NCBI GenBank assembly: GCA_016218905.1
Contig: JACRCS010000140.1
Span: 1-13,168, forward strand
Direction: 5' to 3'
Source of the DNA: Deltaproteobacteria bacterium
GTDB lineage: Bacteria; Desulfobacterota_C; Deferrisomatia; Deferrisomatales; JACRMM01
Length of the DNA: 13,168 nucleotides
Below are positions 7,575 through 13,168 of the stretch, piece after piece (the stretch's first letter is position 1; every line of letters begins with the position of its first letter). A program made the position numbers and the translations under genes. The notes under the pieces were generated by a model. That model had not been told where the DNA came from and did not search any database. It saw only the letters and a list, made by a program, of their open reading frames with translations.

Positions 7575-7604
7575 GGGGCCGGCGGAAGCCGGCCCCGGCC
7601 TTTT
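7575..7604 (+). terminator. Rho-independent terminator-like hairpin for the receiver gene
   Basis: GGGGCCGGC (7575-7583) pairs perfectly with GCCGGCCCC (7588-7596) around a GGAA tetraloop. On the plus strand it is followed by GGCC and TTTT (7601-7604). The 4-nt gap before the T-run makes it weaker than its partner. It would stop plus-strand transcripts right at the 3' end of the opposing ferredoxin gene. It shares the 12-mer GCCGGCCCCGGC with the hairpin at 7505-7533. Confidence 0.5.
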
Positions 7605-8194
7605 CAGATGCTGCGGGCGAGCGTCTTCAGGTCCTTCCGGTGTTGGCGCACGCCCAGCCGGTACAACTGGGGGTCCGTCTTGTGCTCCGGGGAGTAGATG
7701 CCCGCGTCCTTTCGGGCGAGTAGCGCCTGGATCTTCGGATCCGACTTCTTCCCGAAGGTCAGCGCGCCCGTGATGCACTTGCTCACGCAGACCGGCCTTC
7801 CGCCGTCGGCGACGCGCGAGAAGCAGAAGGAGCACTTGTCCGCCTTCACCTCGTTGCCCTCCTGGCGAAGGTACCGAGCCTGGTAGGGGCACCCGTCCAC
7901 GCAAGCCCCGCAGCCGATGCACCGCTCCTTGTTGATCAGCACGAACCCGTCGTCGCTCTTCGTCGTCGCCCCGGTGGGACAGTTCTCGACGCACACGGGC
8001 TTCTCGCAGTGGGCGCAGGAGCTCCGGACGTAGTACGCCTGGACGTCGGGGAAGCTACCCTGCTCCACCTGCTGCATCTTCAGTCGAAACTGCCCGGGGC
8101 CGTTCAGCTCGTAATTGCGCCGGCACTCCACCGTGCAGGCGTTGCAGCCCAGGCAGAGGTCGGGGTCGAAGACCATTACGTAGCGATCGCTCAT
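7604..8194 (-). CDS. Four-cluster [4Fe-4S] ferredoxin subunit of molybdoenzyme (DmsB/PsrB/ArrB-like)
   Basis: 196-aa electron-transfer subunit of the family that carries electrons to or from DMSO reductase-type catalytic subunits. Sixteen cysteines sit in four clusters: C14, C17, C20, C24 (CLGCNACTVEC); C60, C63, C68, C72 (CAHCEKPVCVENC); C92, C95, C98, C102 (CIGCGACVDGC); C121, C124, C136, C140. All four sets look complete. It has no signal peptide, as expected for a subunit exported by piggy-back on a Tat-bearing partner. The frame is open further upstream, but I chose the ATG at 8194: it has GGAGAAG just upstream and overlaps the chaperone stop as ATGA, implying translational coupling. It is the last gene of the operon, and no NrfD/DmsC-like anchor follows before the terminator. 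Confidence 0.94.
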   Translation of the reverse strand: MSDRYVMVFDPDLCLGCNACTVECRRNYELNGPGQFRLKMQQVEQGSFPDVQAYYVRSSCAHCEKPVCVENCPTGATTKSDDGFVLINKERCIGCGACVDGCPYQARYLRQEGNEVKADKCSFCFSRVADGGRPVCVSKCITGALTFGKKSDPKIQALLARKDAGIYSPEHKTDPQLYRLGVRQHRKDLKTLARSI

Positions 8195-8808
8195 CCGTTC
8201 TTCTCCTTCTCGATGAGGCCCGCGAGCGCTCTGGCCGTCAGCCGGTAGAGGGGCGAAGCCGCGCCCTCCGAGAGCTTCCGTTGAAACGCCGGGAGCCACG
8301 AGTTCATGTGTACGGTCCAGAAGCGCGTCCAGAGATCTTCGGCCTCCAGCGCCGTCGCTTCGTCCCCGGCCGCGCAGAGGCGGGCGAGGTGCTGGAGGAA
8401 TTCCAGCTCGACGGTCAAGTGGTCGGGCGTGTCCGCGCCGGGTCTCGGTGCCCACTCGAGGTCCCCTTCCGCGTAGAGCGCGACCACGTCGTCCGCCGCC
8501 TCGCCCAGAAGGGTCCCGCCGCTGAGGTAGACCGAGGCGTAGGGCGGCGCGAGGACGCCGCCGTGCCGGTTGATGAAGAGCCGCGTGAACTCCACTTGCT
8601 GGGTTTCGAGAAACTCCCGCGGCGCTTCCAGCCATTCGCTGCTGACCGCCGTCTCCTCCTCAAAGGGACTCGCGCAGAGAGCGCGCAGGCTGCCCACCGA
8701 GCCGACGATTGCGGCCAGCGCCGCCGCGTCCGCCGGGTAGAGGGCCGCCTGCTTGAGCCAGCCGAGGGCCGGCTCGAGCGCGGCAATCGCGGTCGATGAC
8801 AGGGACAT
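8191..8808 (-). CDS. TorD/DmsD-family molybdoenzyme assembly chaperone
   Basis: Cytoplasmic all-helical chaperone of the TorD family (205 aa). Such proteins bind the Tat signal of a partner molybdoenzyme and hold it until the Mo cofactor is inserted. Family marks: EFTRLFINRHGGVLAPPYAS near 73-92, the usual F-x-x-LF...PP-x-x-SVY block, and the signature PDHLTVELEFLQHL at about 128-141 with the Asp-His pair and following Glu. The ATG at 8808 shares a base with the catalytic-subunit stop (TGATG) and has AAGAAGG at better spacing than the GTG at 8811, which is the alternative start. Placement between catalytic and iron-sulfur genes strongly supports a dedicated role for this enzyme. Confidence 0.9.
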   Translation of the reverse strand: MSLSSTAIAALEPALGWLKQAALYPADAAALAAIVGSVGSLRALCASPFEEETAVSSEWLEAPREFLETQQVEFTRLFINRHGGVLAPPYASVYLSGGTLLGEAADDVVALYAEGDLEWAPRPGADTPDHLTVELEFLQHLARLCAAGDEATALEAEDLWTRFWTVHMNSWLPAFQRKLSEGAASPLYRLTARALAGLIEKEKNG

Positions 8809-11006
8809 CACGCCTTCTTCACGTTGACGGTGATGTCGGTCACCCCCACGCCTCGGCCCGCCGCGTGGCGCTTCCAGGCCTTCATCTCGTCGAGGGTCCG
8901 GTCCGGCAGGACGTCCCCGTCGTTCGCGCCCTTGCCGACGCCCGCGGAGCGCCCCTTCGACCAGATCCCGAACCCGTGCTCGACCATGATCGTGTCGGGG
9001 CGGATGCCTTCGGTGAGCTTCGCCTTGAGCTTGATCTTGCTCACCGGGGACTCGACCCAGACGTAGTCGCCCGTGGCGACGCCGACCTTCTTCGCCAGCG
9101 TCGGATGCATGTGGGCGTGGTTCTCGCGCACGAGGTCCATCAGGATCGGATCATTCGAGTTCTTCACCATCCGGAACCACGGGAGGTGGTGCGTGACGAT
9201 GTAGTACGGGTACTCGGGAGTCGGCTTTGAGGCAGGCTCGACCCACTCGGGGAGCGGCGCGTGGCCGGCCTTCTCGAGAGTCGTGCTGTAGAGCTCGATC
9301 TTCCCGCTGGGTGTCTTGAAGGACTTGCCCCCCTCGAAGGGCTTCTCGGTGTCCCACACGCCGCCCGTTTCCCGAAGCTTCTGGGCCGTGACCCCGAGGG
9401 CTTCCATCCGCTTCTGCGTGAGGTCCTTGGGGCTCACGGCGAATTGGGTGAGCCCCATGCCCTTCAGGATCCCGATCGCGATCTCGCCGTCGCTCTTCGT
9501 ATCGAAGAGACGCTTGGCCGCCTCGTCGAGGAGCACCTGCGGCCGGTACGCCTGGTACTCGCGGACCGTGATCCCGCCGTTTTCGAGCCAGAAGTTGCCG
9601 GGGAGCACGACGTCCGAGTACTCGCCCATTTCGGTGAGGTACATGTCGACAGTGGCGACGAACTCCAGCTTCTTCAGCGCCTCTTCCATCCGCTTGGGGT
9701 TGGTGAAGGTCGTGGTGTTGTACTTGAGGAAGAACGCCGCCATTCGCCGTTTCGAACGGAGGACGGCGTCGGCCGCCGTGCTGAACCCCGCCTTCCGGGA
9801 GGCGAACGCGAGGGGCGTCGCGCCGTCCGGGTCGTCCAGCCGCTTCGCCTTGATCTCGGGGTACTTGAGGCCATAGACCTGTGCCACGGAGGGCACGGGG
9901 GGTTTTCTCGGGATGAATACCCCGCCGGGTTGGTCGAGCGTCCCGGCGAGGGCCTGGAGGATGAGCATGGCCTGGGCGCCCTGGAAGGAATTCATATAGA
10001 CGGGGCCGCCCATGTCCCGCTTGTGGAACGCGACCGTGGCGGGGCGCGTCGTCCCGAACTCCCGGGCCACCTGGCGAAGGGTCGCCGCCGGCACGTCCGT
10101 GATCTTCTCGGCCCACTCGGGGGTGTACTGCTTCACGTGCTCCTTGAGCTTGTCGAAGCCGACGGTGCTCTCCTCGACGAACTTCCTGTCGTAGAGCTCC
10201 TCGGTGACGAGGACGTGGATGAGGGCGAGCATGGCGGCCGGATCGGTCCCAGGCCGGATCGGGATCCAGAGGTCGGCCTTCTGGCCTGTCAGCGAGAGCC
10301 TCGGGTCGAAGATGACGACCTTCGCGCCGTTCTTGCGGGCCTTCATGAACTCGCGCTGCTGGCAGTTCATGCTCTTGCCGGGCTGATCGTAGCCGAAGCC
10401 GATGATGTACTTTGCGTTGCCGAAGTCCCAGCCCCAGATCCTCTGCCCGTGGACGGCCTTTCCGGCCACCTCCTCGTTGCTGTAGCAGGTGTCGACGTGG
10501 CAGAGCTGGTTGGGCGTGCCGATGGAGTACTGGAGGTGGGTAGGCCAGTCCTGGGGCCGCTCGAAGAGGAGGATCCCCTCGGGCCCCTCGGCGTCGTAGA
10601 TCTCACGGAACTTCTTCCCCACGGTTGAGAACGCCTCGTCCCAGGAGATCGGCTTCCAGCCCGGGTCGATCCCGCGCCCCTTGGCCGGGTTGGTCCTCAA
10701 CAGCGGGTACTTGAGCCGGTCGGGGTCTTGATACAGCCGCAGGGCCGAGTACCCCTTGACGCAGAGCTTCCCGTCGGCGCCCATGACGTCTCTGGGGTTG
10801 CCGAGGAACTCGACGACCCGGCCGTTGCGGACCTGGTACATCATCCCGCAGTTCACGTCGCAGATGCCGCAGGCGTGGTAGAACGTCTCCGTCTTCCCGT
10901 CCGCACCCTCGGCCCGCCTCCTTAGGAACATCAGATCCGAGAGGCTGAGCGCAGCCAACCCCAAGCCGCCTACCTGGATGAATTCACGTCTCGTCACCGG
11001 TGCCAT
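8808..11006 (-). CDS. Tat-exported molybdopterin (bis-MGD) oxidoreductase, PsrA/PhsA-like, substrate unknown
   Basis: Catalytic subunit of a DMSO reductase-family enzyme, 732 aa, near the size of thiosulfate/polysulfide reductase catalytic subunits and shorter than typical ArrA. Twin-arginine signal TRREFIQVGGLGLAALSL (5-22) predicts periplasmic export. [4Fe-4S] cysteines: C46, C49, C53 (CGICDVNC) and C82 (GKLCVKG). The likely Mo ligand is Cys174 in HVDTCYSNEEV; Cys169 lies nearby. Mo-cofactor contacts include IIGFGYDQPGKS (201-212), VVIFDPRLSLTG (230-241), IPIRPGTDPAAMLAL (248-262), the block TEMGEYSDVVLPGNFWLENG (458-477), and the C-terminal MGD-binding domain (about 600-732, with HPTLAKKVGVATGDYVWVES). 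The ATG at 11006 has AGGAGG upstream; the frame extends further but only this start gives the Tat motif at the N-terminus. First gene of the operon. Substrate may be a sulfur, arsenic or other oxyanion; motifs here do not decide. Confidence 0.95.
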   Translation of the reverse strand: MAPVTRREFIQVGGLGLAALSLSDLMFLRRRAEGADGKTETFYHACGICDVNCGMMYQVRNGRVVEFLGNPRDVMGADGKLCVKGYSALRLYQDPDRLKYPLLRTNPAKGRGIDPGWKPISWDEAFSTVGKKFREIYDAEGPEGILLFERPQDWPTHLQYSIGTPNQLCHVDTCYSNEEVAGKAVHGQRIWGWDFGNAKYIIGFGYDQPGKSMNCQQREFMKARKNGAKVVIFDPRLSLTGQKADLWIPIRPGTDPAAMLALIHVLVTEELYDRKFVEESTVGFDKLKEHVKQYTPEWAEKITDVPAATLRQVAREFGTTRPATVAFHKRDMGGPVYMNSFQGAQAMLILQALAGTLDQPGGVFIPRKPPVPSVAQVYGLKYPEIKAKRLDDPDGATPLAFASRKAGFSTAADAVLRSKRRMAAFFLKYNTTTFTNPKRMEEALKKLEFVATVDMYLTEMGEYSDVVLPGNFWLENGGITVREYQAYRPQVLLDEAAKRLFDTKSDGEIAIGILKGMGLTQFAVSPKDLTQKRMEALGVTAQKLRETGGVWDTEKPFEGGKSFKTPSGKIELYSTTLEKAGHAPLPEWVEPASKPTPEYPYYIVTHHLPWFRMVKNSNDPILMDLVRENHAHMHPTLAKKVGVATGDYVWVESPVSKIKLKAKLTEGIRPDTIMVEHGFGIWSKGRSAGVGKGANDGDVLPDRTLDEMKAWKRHAAGRGVGVTDITVNVKKA

Positions 11007-11307
11007 GATCTCCTCCTGATGCGGGTTTACGCTTTCGCGCCGCAAACGGCCACGCGGGCCCAAAGCGAGCCATGCGACAGGTCTTCCTCCCGCCGTGGCC
11101 CGTGGTCTCACCCGCGGTCGGGCCTAGAAAGGTCGTCGTCCAAACGTTCACAATCAGGGCAACGGAACGTCGGGCTTGACATCGCCGCCGGAATCCATGG
11201 GAGCATAGCCTGGCGAAACCCAAAGCGTGCCGGGATGTCCTCGGCGGGGAAAAGGGGATTTCCACCCAATTCGTTGCTGAATACCTCAACGTTTCAGCGC
11301 GAGGAAG

Positions 11308-11320
11308 TGAGTAATTCTCA
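11308..11320 (+). promoter_or_regulatory. Candidate LysR box (T-N11-A dyad)
   Basis: TGAG-TAATT-CTCA fits the T-N11-A rule for LysR-type binding sites with interrupted dyad symmetry. It lies 40 bp upstream of the LysR start codon, the usual place for autoregulation and control of the divergent operon. The dyad ATTC-N6-GAAT about 40 bp further upstream may be a second half of the site. Confidence 0.4.
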
Positions 11321-11325
11321 TCCAC

Positions 11326-11346
11326 CCCATGCGGAATCCGCATGGG
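11326..11346. repeat. 21-bp perfect palindrome before the LysR ribosome site
   Basis: CCCATGCGGA (11326-11335), one central A, then TCCGCATGGG (11337-11346): ten perfect base pairs of symmetry. It ends four bases before the GGAGG of the LysR gene. It could be a repressor operator or, as RNA, a stem that occludes the ribosome site. Confidence 0.75.
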
Positions 11347-11360
11347 CTAGGAGGCCGCGC

Positions 11361-12320
11361 ATGGAGTCACTCTACCTGCGGACGCTGATCGAGGTCGTGA
11401 GGACGGGGAGCTTCTCTCGGGCCGCCGAGAACCTCCGCGTGACCCAGTCGGCGGTCTCTCGCCGAGTGAAGTACATGGAGGACCACTACAAGTACGCCCT
11501 CCTGGACCGCAGCGGGCCGGTACTGACGGCTACCCCCGCAGGGCAGTTGGTCCTGGACAAGGCCGCCAAGATCCTCGACCTGGAGCGCGAACTCCTCTCC
11601 GGGCTCGAGCTGCTCGAGCAGAAGACGCGCCTGTCGGTCGCGTGCACTCCGACCTTCGCGTTCTGCCACCTGCCGCGGGTGCTGAGGAGTTTCGTCACGC
11701 GGGCCGACCTGGTGGAGCTGCGCGTGACGCTGGAATCCCCCGAAAGTCTCCTCGAGGGACTCCGGCAGGGCCTGTACGACATCGCTGTCGCGGATCACTG
11801 CGATTTCCTCGACGTCTCCGAGTTCGTCCTCCAACCTCTCCCCTCGGACGAGATGGTCTTTGTCAGCCCCTCGGATTCGCGAATTCCCCCTTACCTGGAA
11901 GACGTCGCGCTCCTCCTCCAGAAGACGTTCATCACGAGGAAGGAGGGCTGCTGCTCCCGGACGCTCCTGGAATCGAACCTGTCCCGCGCGGGGCGGGCGG
12001 TCACCGAGTTCTCCAGGACTCTCGTGCTCGACGATCTGCGCCTCGTAATCGAGGCGGTGCGAAGCGGAGCGGGAATTGCGTTCGTGTCGACCGAAGTGGT
12101 CGCCGGGGACGTCGCGGCGGGAGCGCTTCAGGAACACCGCGTGCGCGGCTTTCAGCACCAACGGTGCAGGTCGCTCATCCTGACCCCGGAAGCGCAGGGC
12201 GATCCGATGGTGCACGATTTCCAGGAGCTCGTTTTGTCCTACTTCGCGGGAAGGCAGAGTTCCCCCTCTGCGACAGCCGCGCCGAAAGGGCCCTGCGGCA
12301 CGTCAACGTGCGATGCATAG
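11361..12320 (+). CDS. LysR-type transcriptional regulator with a Cys-Cys pair in the effector domain
   Basis: 319-aa LysR regulator. Winged-helix HTH at 4-62 (TGSFSRAAENLRVTQSAVSR, 15-34); linker helix 63-90; periplasmic-binding-like effector domain 91-298. The frame is open far upstream, but the ATG at 11361 follows TAGGAGG at good spacing and places the HTH at the N-terminus as usual. The segment that commonly reads G-S-G-T/S-R in LysR effector pockets is here EGCCSR (195-200), with Cys197-Cys198; further cysteines are 95, 102, 147 and 269, plus 312 and 317 in the tail. This may allow thiol, metal or redox sensing, by inference. Divergent transcription from the molybdoenzyme operon makes that operon the likely target. 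Confidence 0.92.
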   Translation: MESLYLRTLIEVVRTGSFSRAAENLRVTQSAVSRRVKYMEDHYKYALLDRSGPVLTATPAGQLVLDKAAKILDLERELLSGLELLEQKTRLSVACTPTFAFCHLPRVLRSFVTRADLVELRVTLESPESLLEGLRQGLYDIAVADHCDFLDVSEFVLQPLPSDEMVFVSPSDSRIPPYLEDVALLLQKTFITRKEGCCSRTLLESNLSRAGRAVTEFSRTLVLDDLRLVIEAVRSGAGIAFVSTEVVAGDVAAGALQEHRVRGFQHQRCRSLILTPEAQGDPMVHDFQELVLSYFAGRQSSPSATAAPKGPCGTSTCDA

Positions 12321-12362
12321 GTTGCATAGCCTCATCAGAGGTGGGAACGGAGCACCCCCTGG

Positions 12363-12447
12363 TTGGACTTCCTCCGCGAGTTGCGCGAGGCCCGCAGCAC
12401 CGATCCTGGTGGTCTGGTGCCGTAAGGGGGAAGACCTAGTCAGCTGA
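12363..12447 (+). pseudogene. Decayed receiver-domain fragment
   Basis: Between the LysR and Crp/Fnr genes, one plus frame reads LDFLRELREAR (12363-12395) and the next frame reads APILVVWCRKGEDLVS then stop (12397-12447). Joined by a frameshift this matches helix 3 and strand 4 of receiver domains. The DNA also resembles the intact receiver gene at 7075-7148, for example TTCCTCCGCG and GAGGCC, then GCAC, TCCT, GTGGT and TGCC in the same order. No flanking receiver sequence is left, and the 3' end overlaps the Crp/Fnr gene by about 12 bp. Confidence 0.45.
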
Positions 12448-13089
12448 GCCTTCGAGTAGTCTGATTGAGTTTCGGGCGAGCGAGACTCGCCCCTGCCGCT
12501 CAAATTCCTTTAGGATCCGGCTCACCACCTCGCGCGAGGTCCCGAGGTCGTTCGCGATCCTCTGGTGCGTCGAGTGAAGCACGCAATCCTGGGATTTTTC
12601 GATTAGGTACTCGAGGAGCCTCTCGTCCATCCTTCCGAAAGCGACCTCGTGGACGAGGGCCATGACCTCCGCGAGCCTGCGGCTGAGGAGCGAGAAGAGA
12701 AAGGCGCGCACTTCGTCCCGCTCGGCGAGGAGCCGGCGGAAGTCGGCCGCGGGGACGAGGAAGAGCTCGGCCTGCGTGGTGGTGACGGCGTTGGCGGGGT
12801 AGGCGCTCCGCCCGAGGATGCAGGAAGCATTGAGGATGCACGTCTCGCCCGGCCCGATCTCGTACAGCGTGATCTCGCGCCCGACCTCGCTCGTCTGATA
12901 GACGCGAACCTCCCCTGCGACGACAAAGCCGATCCCCTCGCAGGCGTCCCCCTCCCAGTAGAGATGGCTCCCCGCCTCGAGCCTGACGCGGTGTGCATTG
13001 GCCAGCAACTCGGCAGCCAAACCCTCCTGCTGCCGAAAGGCCGCGAAGTGCTCCAGGAAGTCTTGCACGGAGCCCCTTTCCTTGCCCAC
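12436..13089 (-). CDS. Crp/Fnr-family transcriptional regulator
   Basis: 217-aa regulator: cyclic-nucleotide-binding-like beta barrel (about 30-125), long dimer helix (125-150), C-terminal HTH with THQRIANDLGTSREVVSRIL (174-193). Recognition helix SREVVSR keeps Arg186, Glu187 and Arg191, equivalent to the CRP residues that read TGTGA. It lacks the N-terminal cysteine cluster of FNR, so it is not an oxygen-sensing [4Fe-4S] FNR. Cys84 and Cys90 in GETCILNASCILG, with Cys50 and Cys169, are the only candidate redox ligands. The effector is unknown; the typical CRP cAMP-contact motif is not evident. The start is the GTG at 13089 with GAGAGGAGG 6 nt upstream. It converges with the LysR gene. Confidence 0.92.
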   Translation of the reverse strand: MGKERGSVQDFLEHFAAFRQQEGLAAELLANAHRVRLEAGSHLYWEGDACEGIGFVVAGEVRVYQTSEVGREITLYEIGPGETCILNASCILGRSAYPANAVTTTQAELFLVPAADFRRLLAERDEVRAFLFSLLSRRLAEVMALVHEVAFGRMDERLLEYLIEKSQDCVLHSTHQRIANDLGTSREVVSRILKEFERQGRVSLARNSIRLLEGSAD

Positions 13090-13111
13090 GAGTGCCCTCC
13101 TCTCCGGTTCG

Positions 13112-13124
13112 GTGACCTTGTCAC
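13112..13124. promoter_or_regulatory. Candidate Crp/Fnr operator at the regulator's own promoter
   Basis: Perfect inverted repeat GTGAC-CTT-GTCAC. On the minus strand it reads TGTGA-N5-TCAC, close to a CRP site but one base shorter in the spacer. It lies 23 bp upstream of the GTG start and just downstream of a -10-like TAAAAT (13144-13149, minus strand), where a bound protein would repress. The -35 would be at or beyond the window edge. Confidence 0.45.
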
Positions 13125-13168
13125 AGACGCTGACTAGGAGATCATTTTATCCTCGCCTCCACGACGCA

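Larger units (their letters stand above)
11007..11360. promoter_or_regulatory. Divergent control region between the molybdoenzyme operon and the LysR gene
   Basis: 354 bp with no convincing gene. The half next to the molybdoenzyme start is very GC-rich and holds GGCCCG/CGGGCC (11097-11102 and 11119-11124). A consensus -35, TTGACA (11176-11181), faces the LysR gene, but no good -10 lies 16-18 bp downstream. TGTGAACGTTTG (minus strand, about 11141-11152) has a CRP-like TGTGA half-site. The LysR-proximal 80 bp carry three dyads, two annotated separately and the third ATTC-N6-GAAT at 11269-11282. Confidence 0.55.

Noticed and set aside
9261..10628. 455-aa plus-strand open frame opposite the molybdoenzyme
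   Set aside because: Shadow frame biased to Leu/Val/Gly/Arg with no domain; the minus strand carries a full-length enzyme.
11007..11111. N-terminal extension of the molybdoenzyme to 11111
   Set aside because: The extension is Arg/Gly-rich and would bury the Tat signal; the ATG at 11006 has AGGAGG and places the twin arginines at residues 6-7.
1..13168. CRISPR array, IS element, tRNA, or phage attachment site
   Set aside because: No regularly spaced repeats, transposase, integrase or cloverleaf were seen on either strand by eye.

Overview
The window is G+C-rich bacterial DNA with third-position G/C codon use and clear Shine-Dalgarno sites. The gene set is Gram-negative in character: a Tat-exported molybdoenzyme with a TorD-type chaperone and a four-cluster ferredoxin subunit, PAS-rich phosphorelay proteins, an FmdE-family protein, and LysR and Crp/Fnr regulators. 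It points to a metabolically flexible soil, sediment or subsurface bacterium with anaerobic respiratory capacity. No rRNA or phylogenetic marker is present, so I do not assign a phylum.

Layout. (1) 3-1811 (+): UvrD/Rep-type helicase cut by the left edge, so Walker A is missing. (2) 1825-4404 (-): cytosolic hybrid histidine kinase, three PAS domains, HisKA, HATPase and receiver, converging on the helicase with 13 bp between. Its 217-bp upstream spacer holds a strong hairpin and a possible 17-codon ORF. (3) 4622-5989 (-): tight two-gene unit, FmdE-family zinc protein followed by a TSUP/TauE-type permease. (4) 5990-6888: mostly non-coding, with a possible frameshifted small membrane-protein gene (6287-6570). 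(5) 6889-7323 (+): single-domain receiver whose phospho-acceptor Asp is replaced by Glu. (6) 7497-7604: two GC-rich hairpin terminators, one per strand, arranged head-on between the receiver gene and the next operon. (7) 7604-11006 (-): operon of molybdopterin oxidoreductase, TorD-like chaperone and 4x[4Fe-4S] subunit, translationally coupled by TGATG and ATGA overlaps and closed by the minus-strand terminator. No NrfD/DmsC-type membrane anchor is encoded with it. (8) 11361-12320 (+): divergent LysR regulator behind a 354-bp shared control region with several dyads, including a 21-bp perfect palindrome. (9) 12363-12447 (+): decayed receiver-domain fragment. (10) 12436-13089 (-): Crp/Fnr regulator with a candidate operator just downstream of its predicted -10.

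How they may work together. The molybdoenzyme trio looks like a self-contained reductase or oxidase of the PsrA/PhsA/ArrA-like branch of the DMSO reductase family, assembled in the cytoplasm and exported by Tat. The LysR protein is the obvious local regulator, and the Crp/Fnr protein may add global redox or energy control. FmdE plus TSUP is a separate transcription unit; a link to molybdenum or sulfur handling is inferred from company only. The substrate cannot be read from this sequence. I found no CRISPR array, IS element, tRNA or rRNA gene.
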